Of a stretch of DNA of 64,000 nt, positions 36,282 to 45,535 are shown in pieces. Within the stretch, counting starts at the first letter, position 1; every line of letters starts with the position of its first letter. Made by a program: the position numbers and the translations under genes. The stretch is from the NCBI RefSeq assembly GCF_000341345.1, contig NC_020302.1:2708075-2772074 (forward strand), written 5' to 3'. Under the pieces are notes generated by a model, which had not been told where the DNA came from, did not search any database, and worked only from the letters and a program-made list of their open reading frames with translations. This DNA comes from Corynebacterium halotolerans YIM 70093 = DSM 44683 (GTDB taxonomy: Bacteria; Actinomycetota; Actinomycetes; Mycobacteriales; Mycobacteriaceae).

Positions 36282-37586
36282 ATGGACGAAGGAAGAAACG
36301 TGAACGCAGTGGCCCCGGTGAACGGTGCTTCCCCGCCCGGAGCCGTGGCGGGCACACCTGCGGCGTCACGACGGCTGGTGGGCGTCGACGCTGCCCGGGG
36401 CATCGCCCTGATCGGGCTGATGGTCATCCACATCCTGCCGTCGTGGAATCCGGAGACCGGCGATGCGAGCCTGGCCTGGATTCTGTTCTCCGGCAACTCC
36501 GCGGCCCTGTTCGCCCTGCTCGCCGGCGTCGGCCTGGGGCTGGGCACCGGTGGTGTCTCCGTGCACCGCGGCAGGCGGATGACCGCGGACCGGGTGGGCC
36601 TTCTCGTGCGGGCGATGCTGATCGGGCTGGTCGGCCTGACCGTCTCGTCCGTGATGCCGGCGGAGGACCCGCCGGCGGCCGGCATCCTGGTCTACTACGC
36701 GGCCTTCTTCCTGCTGGCCGTCCCCTTCCTTCACCTGGGTGCGAGGGCGCTGTTCCTGTGGGCGGCCGGATTTGCCCTGTTCTCCCAGCCGCTGATGCAA
36801 CTGCTCTGGAACCGGCTGCCGGGCACGACCTCCTACAACCCGACCTTCCACGAGCTGGCGACCGAACCACTCGGCATCCTGTCCCATCTGCTGGTGACCG
36901 GCGTCTACCCGGCCCTGCCGTACATGGCCTACGTCCTGGCCGGACTCGCGGTGGGGCGGCTGGATCTGCGCTCGAAGACGGTTCAGCGCACCCTGCTGGT
37001 GGTGGGCGCCCTACTGGCCGCCGGCGCCAAGGCCGTCTCCCACCTGCTGCTGTACGGCGCGGGCGGGTACGACCGGCTGCTCCTCAGCGTCGGGATGGAC
37101 GAGGAGCTGCTGTGGAGGTGGCTGGTGTGGGGCCCGGAGTTCCGGCCCGAGGGCACGGCGTGGTGGCTGGTGATCACCACCCGGCACACGAACACCCCGT
37201 TCGCCATCGCCTTCGCGCTGGGCGTGGGGCTGGCCACACTCGGCGCCTGCCTGCTGATCGCCCGGCGGATCCCGGGGCCGCTCGGCCCGCTGGCGACGAT
37301 GGGGGCGATGACCTTCACCCTGTACACCGCGCACCTGCTGGCCCTGGCCGCGGAGGTGCACTACGACGAACCGTTCCTGTGGTTCCTCATCCACCTGGTG
37401 GTCGCCGCCACCTTCGCGCTGGCCTGGTGCCGGGTGTTCGGGCAGGGCCCCCTCGAACGGTGCGTCAGCGTCAGCGTGCGGACGACCAGGCGGCTGGTGG
37501 CGGGCCCGTCGACGTCGGCCGTCGGCACGCGCACCGTCGACGCACCACCCGACCGGCGGACGTCGACCGGGGAGCCCGGGATCTGA
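36282..37586 (+). CDS. DUF418/DUF1624-type polytopic membrane protein (acyltransferase-like)
   Basis: 434 aa with about ten spans. The first helix has the family start RLVGVDAARGIALIGLMVIHI, shared by DUF418, DUF1624 and heparan-glucosaminide acetyltransferase-like proteins. A middle LATMGAMTFTLYTAHLLAL matches the C-terminal region of DUF418 proteins. Function is unknown; the families are thought to acylate envelope glycans. The ATG has GAGGTGG upstream. A basic/Thr-rich tail of about 45 residues ends the protein. Confidence 0.8.
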   Translation: MDEGRNVNAVAPVNGASPPGAVAGTPAASRRLVGVDAARGIALIGLMVIHILPSWNPETGDASLAWILFSGNSAALFALLAGVGLGLGTGGVSVHRGRRMTADRVGLLVRAMLIGLVGLTVSSVMPAEDPPAAGILVYYAAFFLLAVPFLHLGARALFLWAAGFALFSQPLMQLLWNRLPGTTSYNPTFHELATEPLGILSHLLVTGVYPALPYMAYVLAGLAVGRLDLRSKTVQRTLLVVGALLAAGAKAVSHLLLYGAGGYDRLLLSVGMDEELLWRWLVWGPEFRPEGTAWWLVITTRHTNTPFAIAFALGVGLATLGACLLIARRIPGPLGPLATMGAMTFTLYTAHLLALAAEVHYDEPFLWFLIHLVVAATFALAWCRVFGQGPLERCVSVSVRTTRRLVAGPSTSAVGTRTVDAPPDRRTSTGEPGI

Positions 37587-37597
37587 TCCTGCGGCCC

Positions 37598-38254
37598 CTA
37601 CCCCACGCCCAGGTGCGGGGAGATCTCGGCGACAAAGCGCGCGGGATCGGTCTCGTACCAGGTGCCGGACAGTCCGGAGACCTTCGCGAGCGTGGCGTCG
37701 GGGATGATCTCCGCCGCCTGCTCCGCCGAGGGCAGGCCAGCGGGTTCCTCCGTCGTGGCGAGGATGAGGGTGGGGGCGGTGATCGCCTTCGCCTTCTCAC
37801 GCAGGTCGATGTGCTGGACCTGCTCGAGGGCGGCGATCGCCGAGGCCTTGTCCAGGCCGGCGCGCCCGAGCAGGAACTTCGGCATGAGCTTCAGCGCCCG
37901 GATCTGGTTGCGGACCTGGGAGGGGTCGAAAAACAACTGCGGCTGGGACAACACCAGGCCGGTGATCCGCTGCGGCTGGGCCGCGGCGACGGCCACTGCG
38001 GCGACCGCGCCCATGGCGTGCCCGACGAGTGCCACCCGCCGCAGTTCGTTCTTGTCCAGGAAGGCCTCCACGGCGGCACGCTGCTCCTCGAAACTGCCGC
38101 GCCCCAGGTTCGGCAGCCAGGGCTTGACCTCGCCGGGGAGGCTGCGGACCACCCCGGTCCAGGAGTCCGGCTGGCGGCCGGTGGGGTGGAGGAAGACGAC
38201 GTCGGTGGTTTCGCGGCCGGTGTGCTCAGGGGGCCCAGTGTGTTCAGTGTTCAA
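37598..38254 (-). CDS. Alpha/beta-hydrolase-fold protein lacking the catalytic serine
   Basis: 218 aa with the fold core [14 protein letters not shown] (oxyanion region), [19 protein letters not shown] and [12 protein letters not shown]. The nucleophile elbow normally GxSxG reads GHAMG, so the Ser is replaced by Ala. Near the C-terminus, where the catalytic His is expected, it reads [13 protein letters not shown] with no His. It is probably a non-hydrolytic homologue. The start overlaps the YbdK 3' end by 11 nt, so it is translationally linked. Confidence 0.82.
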   Translation of the reverse strand: MNTEHTGPPEHTGRETTDVVFLHPTGRQPDSWTGVVRSLPGEVKPWLPNLGRGSFEEQRAAVEAFLDKNELRRVALVGHAMGAVAAVAVAAAQPQRITGLVLSQPQLFFDPSQVRNQIRALKLMPKFLLGRAGLDKASAIAALEQVQHIDLREKAKAITAPTLILATTEEPAGLPSAEQAAEIIPDATLAKVSGLSGTWYETDPARFVAEISPHLGVG

Positions 38255-39377
38255 TGGGCTTCAGTTCCTCCATCTCATCGCAGGTCGCGTCGATCACTTC
38301 CTCCCAGGAGCCGGTCCGCTGGAAGATGCGGCGTTGCCGCTGGTAGCCGGCCCCACGCTCGAGGATTTCGGAGATGAGGTGCAGTTCCGCCCGACAGCCG
38401 AGTTCCTCGGCGAGCGGGGAGAGCATGTCCACCAGCTCGGCCAGCTCCTGCGCGACCCAGCGCTCATCGGTGTCCCGGGAGGTGATCACCAGCGCCTCGA
38501 GTCCGTAGCGGGCGGCCCGCCACTTGTTCTCGGCCACGTGCCAGGGCTGCAGGATGGGCAGCTCCTCGCCGCGGTCGATCATGCGGTCGTAGTGGACGAC
38601 CAGGCAGTGGACCAGGGCCACCAGGGCGGAGAGCTCACGGAGATTGCTGGTGGCGTCGGCGACGCGGACCTCGATGGTGCCCCATTTGCTGGCGGGGCGG
38701 ATGTCGAAGTGCATGGAGCCCGTGTGGCTGATCACCCCGGAGATGTCCTGGTCGTGCATGTAGTCCAGCCACTCCTGCCAGGAGCCGAACTGATAGGGCA
38801 GGCCGGCCGTCGGCAGCTGCTGGTAGAGCATCGTCCGGTTGGAGGCGTAGCCGGTGTCCAGCCCGTCCCAGCCCGGGGAGCAGGCCGTCAGCGCCAGCAT
38901 GTGCGGGAACCTGGTCATCAGGGCGTTGATGATCGGCCACACCCGATCCTCGTGGCTGATGCCGACGTGGACGTGCACGCCCCAGATCAGCATCTGCTGT
39001 CCCCAGTACTGGGTGCGGTTGATGATCTCGGCGTAGGACATCTTCGCGCTGATCGGCTGCTCCCGGAAATCCGAGAACGGGTGGGAGCCGGAGCCCCACA
39101 CCCGCACCCCCAGTTCATCGGCGGCCTCCCGGATGCACGCCAGGTCGTGGGACAGCTCCCCGATGGCCTGCGGCACGGTGTCACAGATGCCGGTGACCAG
39201 CTCGACCGTGTTCTGGAGGAACTCCTTCTCCAGGTGCACCTCCGGGTGTCTGTCCTTGACCAGGTCGATGATCTCGACGGCCTTGGGCACGAGATCGCGG
39301 GTCACGGGGTCGACGAGCCCGATCTCCCACTCGACGCCGAGGGTCGGATTCGGGGAACGCTGGAACTCCACGGCCAT
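38244..39377 (-). CDS. ybdK: Carboxylate-amine ligase, YbdK / glutamate-cysteine ligase type 2 family
   Basis: 377 aa, right size for GCS2. The motifs [15 protein letters not shown] (N-terminal Glu/metal site), [11 protein letters not shown] (His pair, about residues 130-140) and [16 protein letters not shown] are intact. These enzymes ligate an amino acid carboxylate to an amine with ATP; mycolic actinobacteria make mycothiol rather than glutathione, so the physiological product is uncertain. It lies between the LytR_C-domain gene (12 bp upstream) and the hydrolase-like gene on the minus strand, the order seen near def in corynebacteria. Confidence 0.9.
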   Translation of the reverse strand: MAVEFQRSPNPTLGVEWEIGLVDPVTRDLVPKAVEIIDLVKDRHPEVHLEKEFLQNTVELVTGICDTVPQAIGELSHDLACIREAADELGVRVWGSGSHPFSDFREQPISAKMSYAEIINRTQYWGQQMLIWGVHVHVGISHEDRVWPIINALMTRFPHMLALTACSPGWDGLDTGYASNRTMLYQQLPTAGLPYQFGSWQEWLDYMHDQDISGVISHTGSMHFDIRPASKWGTIEVRVADATSNLRELSALVALVHCLVVHYDRMIDRGEELPILQPWHVAENKWRAARYGLEALVITSRDTDERWVAQELAELVDMLSPLAEELGCRAELHLISEILERGAGYQRQRRIFQRTGSWEEVIDATCDEMEELKPIEH

Positions 39378-39389
39378 GAGAGGAAATCC

Positions 39390-40088
39390 TTAGAGTGCGA
39401 CCTGGCCGACGAGCACCAGGGTGATGTCGTTGGCGCCTTCGGTCTCATCGGGCAGGGTGTCGATGTATTCCCGGGCCACGCCGCCGACGCGGTCCGCCAG
39501 CTTGCGGGCGCGTTCCTCGGCGGCGGCGTTGCCGGGCTGGAAGAACACGGTGTTCTCCGGCATGATCTCGTCGGCCAGGTTGCCGACCTCCCCGAGCCGG
39601 TGGCCCTCCTCGCTGAGGGTCTCGGAGACCTCGGCGGCCAGGTTCGGCACGGTGGAGTTGTTCAGGACGTTGAGGCGCTCGGGAGCGGGGGCCTTCCCGC
39701 CGGTGCCCTCCCCCGCCGGAGCCGGGGCGTCCGCGTCAGCGGTGCCGCGCCCGGGGTCGGCGGCGGCGCCGTCACCTGCACCGGCCTCGGCGTCCGTGTC
39801 CCCGTCGGCCGGGGTCTCAGCGGTGCCGGTCGGGGCGTCGGCAGCCGGCTCACGGTCGCCGTCGGGGGTGTCGGCGGAGCCGGCGTCCTCCGTGCCCCGC
39901 TCCGCCGGGGCGGTGGCGGTGCCGTTCGAGTCGGCGGCGGTGCTGGGATCGGAGTCGTCGTCCTGGGTCAGGGCGTAGAGGCCCCACAGGCCCAGCAGCA
40001 GTGCGACGGCGATGAGGACCATCGCCAGGCCACGCAGCGGAAGGCCAGAAGTCTGGTTGTCCTGATTCACATCTGTCACAGTAGTCAC
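39390..40088 (-). CDS. Membrane-anchored LytR C-terminal-domain protein
   Basis: 232 aa from GTG 40088 (VTTVTDVNQDN), with ATAAGG upstream and 7 nt after the DUF3263 stop; a GTG at 40079 is also possible. One membrane span (about residues 22-42, LAMVLIAVALLLGLWGLYAL) is followed by a 90-residue low-complexity Ala/Asp/Glu/Gly/Pro/Thr region, likely a wall-spanning linker. The LytR_C domain then has RLNVLNNSTVPNLAAEVSETL and VFFQPGNAAAEERARKLADRVGG. It probably acts at the cell wall. Confidence 0.87.
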   Translation of the reverse strand: MTTVTDVNQDNQTSGLPLRGLAMVLIAVALLLGLWGLYALTQDDDSDPSTAADSNGTATAPAERGTEDAGSADTPDGDREPAADAPTGTAETPADGDTDAEAGAGDGAAADPGRGTADADAPAPAGEGTGGKAPAPERLNVLNNSTVPNLAAEVSETLSEEGHRLGEVGNLADEIMPENTVFFQPGNAAAEERARKLADRVGGVAREYIDTLPDETEGANDITLVLVGQVAL

Positions 40089-40095
40089 TCTAGCC

Positions 40096-40362
40096 TTATC
40101 CGGTCTCTGTGTCTCCGGTGGCACGGGTACGTTCCTCGGCGCGCCGGTCGCGGATGCGCCGGAGCCGGGCCGTCAGGGTGGGATGGGAGGCCATCGCCTC
40201 CGGCACGTCGATGATGATGTTGAGCCGCTGGTAATACCGGATCGGGCTCATGCCCAACTCGGAACGGATCGCCTCCTCCTTCGCCCCGGTGGACCGCGGG
40301 GCGCGCTCCTCGAAATCGAGGATGCGGAAATCGTGGTCGGTGAGAGAGACGTGCGCGGACAT
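40096..40362 (-). CDS. DUF3263 small protein
   Basis: 88 aa from ATG 40362. Contains LTDHDFRILDFEE and GMSPIRYYQRLNIIIDVPEA, then a basic tail, matching actinobacterial DUF3263, a putative helix-turn-helix-like family of unknown role. The -10-like TACAGT lies 6 nt before the ATG on the minus strand and overlaps the def -10, so the two divergent genes share a 16-bp gap. Confidence 0.85.
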   Translation of the reverse strand: MSAHVSLTDHDFRILDFEERAPRSTGAKEEAIRSELGMSPIRYYQRLNIIIDVPEAMASHPTLTARLRRIRDRRAEERTRATGDTETG

Positions 40363-40365
40363 GCC

Positions 40366-40374
40366 TAGACTGTA
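40366..40374. promoter_or_regulatory. Overlapping divergent -10 boxes of def and DUF3263
   Basis: On the plus strand TAGACT (40366-40371) ends 7 nt before def ATG 40379. On the minus strand TACAGT (plus 40369-40374) ends 6 nt before the DUF3263 ATG at 40362. The whole gap is 16 bp, so both transcripts must be leaderless or start inside the opposing gene. Confidence 0.55.
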
Positions 40375-40378
40375 GAAC

Positions 40379-40987
40379 ATGACAGTTCGCCCCATCGTGA
40401 TCCACGGCGATCCCGTGCTGCACAATCCCACCGAGCCCGTCACCGAGCCGGTCGAGCAACTGCAGGAGCTCATCGCCGACATGTACGAGACCATGGAGGT
40501 CGCGCGCGGCGTGGGCCTGGCCGCCAACCAGATCGGCGTGAACAAGCGGCTGTTCGTCTACCACTGCCCCGACACCGACGGTCCCGACGGCACCAGCAGG
40601 CCGGACGGCGGAATGAAGCGCGGGTGCCTGATCAACCCGGTGCTCGAGACCTCCGAAATCCCCGTGACCATGCCCGCCGACGACGGCTCGGAGGACGAGG
40701 CCTGCCTCTCCGTGCCCGGCGAGGGCTTCCCGACCCAGCGCGCCGACTGGGCCCGCGCCACCGGCCTCGACGAGCACGGCGACGAGGTCTCCGTCGAAGG
40801 CTACGGCTTCTTCGCCCGCATGCTCCAGCACGAGGTCGGCCACCTCGACGGCTACGTCTACACCGACACGCTCATCGGACGGAACAAGCGCGCGGCGAAG
40901 AAGGTCATCAAGGCCAACGGATGGAATCAGCCCGGCCTGACCTGGATGCCGGGTGAGGACCGGGACCCGTTCGGCCACGACGAGTGA
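40379..40987 (+). CDS. def: Peptide deformylase
   Basis: 202 aa, type I deformylase removing formyl from nascent N-terminal Met. The three motifs are present: [10 protein letters not shown] (about residues 44-53), [10 protein letters not shown] (metal Cys, about 104-113; the usual Gly before Cys is Ala) and QHEVGHLDG (HExxH, about 150-158). The stop overlaps the next gene's ATG (TGATG). Confidence 0.95.
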   Translation: MTVRPIVIHGDPVLHNPTEPVTEPVEQLQELIADMYETMEVARGVGLAANQIGVNKRLFVYHCPDTDGPDGTSRPDGGMKRGCLINPVLETSEIPVTMPADDGSEDEACLSVPGEGFPTQRADWARATGLDEHGDEVSVEGYGFFARMLQHEVGHLDGYVYTDTLIGRNKRAAKKVIKANGWNQPGLTWMPGEDRDPFGHDE

Positions 40988-42021
40988 TGTCGCGCATCTT
41001 CCGCTCCGACGCCGTCGCCGTGGGCGACCGCGTGGTCGTCCGCCGCGAGATCCCCGGCACCCCGGGGCACCTCACCGACGTGATCGGCCACGTCGTCTCA
41101 GTGGACCCGCTGGTGGTCCGCCCCCAGGAGGTCGGCGGTCTGCCCTCGCAGGCCGAGGCCATCGAGATCCCGGCCGGACAACTGAAGATCATCAAGAAGC
41201 TCTCGCCGCGGCGGGTGCGCAACTCCGATATCCGCGCCGTGGAGACGGCCACCGCGAAGGCCTTCCCCGGCATCGAGCACACCTGGTCTCAGGACGGCCA
41301 GTGGCTGATGCGCGCCGGTGACGGCGTGACCGAACGCTCGAATTCCGCGGCCCCGCTGGGCCCCTCCGCCGGATTCGGCGGGGTCCCGGCCGAGGAGATC
41401 GAGGCCTTCTACGCCCGCCACGAGCTGCCAGTCCGCCTCCTCATCCCCGAGCGCATCGGCGCCCCCGCCGAGAAGCTGGCGGCCCGGCCGGGCTGGAAAC
41501 TGGGCCCGGAGATCATCGTCATGACCCGTGACCTGTCGACCCTGGACGCGGACGCCGCCCCGGAGCTGCAGGATCTTCCGGTGCTGCCGGAACTGCCGGA
41601 TCTGGAGTTCCGCATCGACGACCAACCCGACGACGACTGGCTGTCGCTCTACCACTTCCGCGGGCAGGCCCTGCCCGTGCGTGCGCTGGAGCTGCTGCAC
41701 TCGCGCATCGACGGGACCATGGGATTCGGGCGATTGGTCACCCCGGCCGGGGAAACCGTGGCGATCACCCGCGGCACCCTGACCGCCTCCGGGGACGGCA
41801 CCACCTGGCTGGGTTATTCGGCGGTGGAGGTCAGCGAGCGGTGGCGCCGGCGCGGGCTGGGCACCCGGCTGGGCGTCGAGATGCTGTACTGGGGACGCCA
41901 CCACCGCGCAGAGCAGGCCTATCTGCAGGTCATCGCGTCGAATGAGCCGGGCAGGATGCTCTACGAGAAGCTCGGGTTCATCGAGCACCACCGGCACCGC
42001 TACGCGGAGCACACGGGCTAG
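40987..42021 (+). CDS. GNAT-family N-acetyltransferase
   Basis: 344 aa from ATG 40987, overlapping the def stop by 1 nt; GTG 40984 is an alternative. An N-terminal 85-residue beta-rich part (VVVRREIPGTPGHLTDVIGHVVS) precedes a region containing the Leu/Asp/Pro linker. The C-terminal GNAT fold has the acetyl-CoA loop RWRRRGLGTRLGVEML and NEPGRMLYEKLGF. The substrate is unknown. Coupling to def suggests, but does not show, an N-terminal protein-acetylation role. Confidence 0.87.
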   Translation: MSRIFRSDAVAVGDRVVVRREIPGTPGHLTDVIGHVVSVDPLVVRPQEVGGLPSQAEAIEIPAGQLKIIKKLSPRRVRNSDIRAVETATAKAFPGIEHTWSQDGQWLMRAGDGVTERSNSAAPLGPSAGFGGVPAEEIEAFYARHELPVRLLIPERIGAPAEKLAARPGWKLGPEIIVMTRDLSTLDADAAPELQDLPVLPELPDLEFRIDDQPDDDWLSLYHFRGQALPVRALELLHSRIDGTMGFGRLVTPAGETVAITRGTLTASGDGTTWLGYSAVEVSERWRRRGLGTRLGVEMLYWGRHHRAEQAYLQVIASNEPGRMLYEKLGFIEHHRHRYAEHTG

Positions 42022-42117
42022 CTCACCGGCAGCCGGTGGCCTATCCTCGAGGGTGTGCGCCAGCACACACCCCCATCGGCCGCAGGCCACCGCCTGCCTC
42101 CTTCAAGGAGATCCACG

Positions 42118-42543
42118 ATGTCCCTGCGTTTTCTCCCCTACATCTCCTTTCCCGGCAACGCCGCGGAAGCCATGTCCCACTACCACGAGATCTTCGGCGG
42201 TGACCTCCAGGTGCTGAAGTACGCCGACACGGACACCACCGGTTTCCCCTTCACCCCCTCCCCCGAGGCCGTCGCCCACGCCCAGCTGGAGGCCGACGGC
42301 CTGCTGCTCTCGGGCGGCGACGCCGTGGGCGAGGACAACCCGCCCCTGTCGTCGGATGTCTATTCCTTCCTGTTGTCCTTCGACACCACGGCGGAGGCCG
42401 AGGAGATGATCGGGAAGTTCACCTCCCGCGGCGGCGAAGTGACGATGCCGTTCGAGCCCGCCCCCTGGGGCGACCACTACGGCCAGCTGACGGACAGGTT
42501 CGGCGTGGTCTGGGCGTTCGACGTCCCGGGCGGGGCAGGGTGA
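42118..42543 (+). CDS. VOC-family (PhnB-like) protein
   Basis: 141 aa, PhnB/glyoxalase-like fold: begins LRFLPYISFPGNAAEAMSHYHEIFGGDLQ and ends DRFGVVWAFDVPGG, both typical of 3-demethylubiquinone-like PhnB proteins. No clear metal-ligand set was identified, so the enzymatic role is open. The ATG has AAGGAG at -7. TATCCT (42041-42046) is a possible -10. Confidence 0.87.
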   Translation: MSLRFLPYISFPGNAAEAMSHYHEIFGGDLQVLKYADTDTTGFPFTPSPEAVAHAQLEADGLLLSGGDAVGEDNPPLSSDVYSFLLSFDTTAEAEEMIGKFTSRGGEVTMPFEPAPWGDHYGQLTDRFGVVWAFDVPGGAG

Positions 42544-42648
42544 TCTCCGGCCGCCCACCCATCAACTGACCGCCGTCCGGCTGCCCCGGTCGGGACCTTC
42601 CGGCACCGGTACGCCCCCGTCCGGGCGGTGGGCCGGCAGCGGCCCCGG

Positions 42649-42654
42649 TAGTCT
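42649..42654 (+). promoter_or_regulatory. Putative -10 box of xth (leaderless)
   Basis: TAGTCT ends 7 nt before ATG 42662, with no Shine-Dalgarno between. Confidence 0.5.
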
Positions 42655-42661
42655 GGTCCGC

Positions 42662-43498
42662 ATGCGGATCGTCAACTGGAACGTGAACTCGGCGCGCACC
42701 CGCGCGGACCGGATGGTGGACTTCCTGCTCCGCCACGACGTCGACGTGCTGGCGGTGCAGGAGACCAAGTGCGCTGACGACAAGTTCCCGTACGAACGCT
42801 TCGAGGAGATCGGCTACGAGGTCGCCCACGTGGGCTACAGCCAGTGGAACGGCGTGGCGATCATCTCCCGGGTGGGCATCGCGGACGTCGAGACGCAGTT
42901 CCCCGGGCAGCCGGGCTTCCACAAGAACCCGGACAAGCCGCAGGACGTGGAGGCCCGTGCCGTGGGCGCCACCTGCGGCGGGGTACGGGTGTGGAGCCTG
43001 TACGTGCCCAACGGCCGCGAGATCGCCGACCCGCACTACGACTACAAGCTGCGCTGGCTCTACGCCCTGGGCTTCCACGTCCAGGACACCCTCGCGCAGG
43101 ATCCGGATCAGAAGCTGGTGCTGCTGGGCGACTTCAACATCGCCCCGCACGACGAGGACGTGTGGGACATCGCCGCCTTCGAGGGGTCGACGCACGTCAC
43201 CGAGCCGGAGCGGATCGCCTTCGACTTCCTGCTCGACGCCGGCCTGACGGAGGTCACCCGCCCGCTCACCCGCGAGCGCTACACCTACTGGGACTACAAG
43301 GGGCTCCGCTACCAGAAGGGCGAAGGCATGCGCATCGACTTCCAGCTGGCCTCCGAGGCGCTGGCGGCCACGGCGGGCAGCGCGTTCGTCGACATCGAGG
43401 AACGTTCCGGCAAGGGCGCCTCCGACCACGCCCCGGTCCTGGTGGACTACGACCTCCGGGAACGCAGCCTGTCCCAGGCCTTCGACGAGGTCCGCTGA
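42662..43498 (+). CDS. xth: Exodeoxyribonuclease III / AP endonuclease
   Basis: 278 aa. Exo III repairs abasic sites by cleaving the phosphodiester 5' to the lesion. Motifs: NWNVNSAR (residues 4-11), LAVQETK (metal Glu, about 34-40), LYVPNGR, GDFNIAPHDEDVWD (about 155-168) and SDHAPVLVDY (catalytic His near 256). The gene has no adjacent partner upstream and is followed 26 bp later by cls. Confidence 0.95.
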   Translation: MRIVNWNVNSARTRADRMVDFLLRHDVDVLAVQETKCADDKFPYERFEEIGYEVAHVGYSQWNGVAIISRVGIADVETQFPGQPGFHKNPDKPQDVEARAVGATCGGVRVWSLYVPNGREIADPHYDYKLRWLYALGFHVQDTLAQDPDQKLVLLGDFNIAPHDEDVWDIAAFEGSTHVTEPERIAFDFLLDAGLTEVTRPLTRERYTYWDYKGLRYQKGEGMRIDFQLASEALAATAGSAFVDIEERSGKGASDHAPVLVDYDLRERSLSQAFDEVR

Positions 43499-43524
43499 CC
43501 CGGCCCCGCTGACCCACCACCACC

Positions 43525-45006
43525 GTGTCCCTCTCCCTCGATCTGAGCACCTGGCAGTTCATCGGGCTGCTCATCGACTACACGATCAAGATCCTGGCCA
43601 TCGGGTTCGTCCCCGAGGGCCGGCGCCCCTCCTCCTCCACCGCCTGGCTGCTGGCCATTCTGCTGCTGCCCTATGTCGGCCTGCCACTGTTCCTCCTGAT
43701 GGGCAGCCCCTACATCAACCGGCGGCGCCACCGCATCCAGCAGGAGGCGAACGTCATGATCGAGGACGTGCACTCGCACATCCCCGACCAACCCCGGGGT
43801 ATGGACCTCAACCCCACGGTCGAGTCGACGATCCGCCTCAACCGGCGGCTGACCAACCTGCCCGCCGTCTACGCCCACAACCTCGGACTGCACAACGACT
43901 ACAACCAGGCGATCCGGCGGATGGCCGAGGCCATCGACGAGGCGAGGGAGTACGTCAGCGTCGAGATCTACATCATGGCCTGGGACGACACCACCGAGGT
44001 GTTCTTCCACGCCCTGGAACGCGCCGTGCAGCGCGGCGTCAAGGTGCGCCTGCTGTTCGACCAGGTCGGCTCGTGGAAGTACCCCGGCTACCTCAAACTC
44101 GGCCGCCGCCTGACCCGCATCGGTGTGGACTGGCACCTCATGCTGCCGCTGAAACCGTGGCGGGCCCGCTTCCGACGCCCCGACCTGCGCAACCACCGCA
44201 AGCTGGTCATCGTCGACGGCGAGATCGGTTTCATGGGCTCGCTCAACCTGATCGACCGCTCCTACCTGCTGCGCGGCCACCGGCGCGCCGGCCGGAAATG
44301 GGTCGACAGCCTGGTCGAGCTCTCCGGCCCGGTGGTCGCCTCCCTGGAGCTGGTCTTCGCCGTGGACTGGTACACCGAGTCCGGGGAGACGATCGACCTC
44401 GCGCCCCCAGCGGTTGACACGGGCGGGACCGAGAACACCAACATCGTCCAGTTCGTGCCCTCCGGCCCCGGCTACACCACCGAGCCGAACCTGCGCATGT
44501 TCAATTCGATCATCCACCACGCCAAGGAGCGCCTGATGCTGTGCTCGCCGTACTTCATCCCGGACGAGGCGCTGCTGGACGCGGTCACCACCGCCTGCTA
44601 CCGCGGGGTGCGGGTGGAGCTGCTGGTCTCGGAGCAGTCGGACCAGTTCATGGTCCACCACGCCCAGTCCAGCTACTACCAGGCGCTCCTCGAGGCGGGC
44701 GTGCACATCTACCTGTTCCCCTCGCCCTACGTGCTCCACACGAAATTCATGCTCGCCGACCCGGACGGCGAAGGCGACCAAGCGGTGGGTGCGTACGGTT
44801 CCGCGAACATGGACATCCGCAGCTTCGGCCTCAACTACGAATCGACGATGATGATCGCCCACGGCAACCTTCTCGACCAGCTCAACGAGCTCGGCGGCAT
44901 CTACCGGTCGGTCTCCCGGCAGCTCACGCTCGAGGAGTGGAACCGCCGCGGCTTCTTCCGCCGTTACATCGACAACGTGATGAAGCTGACCTCGGCGCTG
45001 CAGTAG
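43525..45006 (+). CDS. cls: Cardiolipin synthase (PLD type)
   Basis: 493 aa from GTG 43525. Two N-terminal spans (LLIDYTIKILAIGFVPEG ... LLAILLLPYVGLPLFLLMG) are followed by two phospholipase-D HKD motifs: NHRKLVIVDGEIGFMGSLNL (about residues 226-245) and LHTKFMLADPDGEGDQAVG (about 404-422). It joins two phosphatidylglycerols to cardiolipin at the membrane. Its 3' side opens onto a 529-bp gap. Confidence 0.94.
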   Translation: MSLSLDLSTWQFIGLLIDYTIKILAIGFVPEGRRPSSSTAWLLAILLLPYVGLPLFLLMGSPYINRRRHRIQQEANVMIEDVHSHIPDQPRGMDLNPTVESTIRLNRRLTNLPAVYAHNLGLHNDYNQAIRRMAEAIDEAREYVSVEIYIMAWDDTTEVFFHALERAVQRGVKVRLLFDQVGSWKYPGYLKLGRRLTRIGVDWHLMLPLKPWRARFRRPDLRNHRKLVIVDGEIGFMGSLNLIDRSYLLRGHRRAGRKWVDSLVELSGPVVASLELVFAVDWYTESGETIDLAPPAVDTGGTENTNIVQFVPSGPGYTTEPNLRMFNSIIHHAKERLMLCSPYFIPDEALLDAVTTACYRGVRVELLVSEQSDQFMVHHAQSSYYQALLEAGVHIYLFPSPYVLHTKFMLADPDGEGDQAVGAYGSANMDIRSFGLNYESTMMIAHGNLLDQLNELGGIYRSVSRQLTLEEWNRRGFFRRYIDNVMKLTSALQ

Positions 45007-45535
45007 CCGTGCGTGGTGTCTCCTAGGCTGACGCCGAGTATTACGCCCGGGCGATTCGTGACTGATGGGAGGACGTACTTCCCCTGCCGGAGAATCACCC
45101 GATTTCGGCGGCATCGGCCGGTGTCGCTCGATGGCTGGTATTTGTGAACCGGTTGGTGGTTTGCAGCTGGCTAGTAGCGCGGCTGCGGTGAGCAGGCAAG
45201 GAGGGCGAACGTCTATGATCAGCTGCCCTACCCGGCGTCAGCCGCCCCGGCGAGCGGCGCGATCCTCAGGGCTATTCGCAAAAATTAGCGCGGGGGCGGG
45301 GTGACGCACGCATTATGCCTGTTCAGCAGGCGAGGGAGGTGAACTTTTGCGATCTCCTGCCTTGCACCCCTGTCCGAGAACTTGGGAAAGGGCGTCTCAG
45401 CTCCCTGGAAACGAGACACCCTGTGGACGAAAATCGCAGCGGGGACACCGTCTCGGGAAAAGCACTTCTCATTACCTATCTCCGTGACTGCCGGGGCGCC
45501 GTTCGGCAGGTGATTTCCGACGCCGCGTCCCCGCC
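45007..45535. other. 529-bp convergent intergenic region, no gene recognised
   Basis: Lies between the ends of cls and the MFS gene, with noticeably lower GC than its neighbours. Short open frames exist but show no domain or ribosome-binding site worth calling. A GAGAC/GTCTC inverted pair (CGAGAC at 45412-45417, GTCTCG at 45450-45455) could be a weak hairpin. No tRNA, repeat or terminator with a U-run was seen. Confidence 0.6.
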
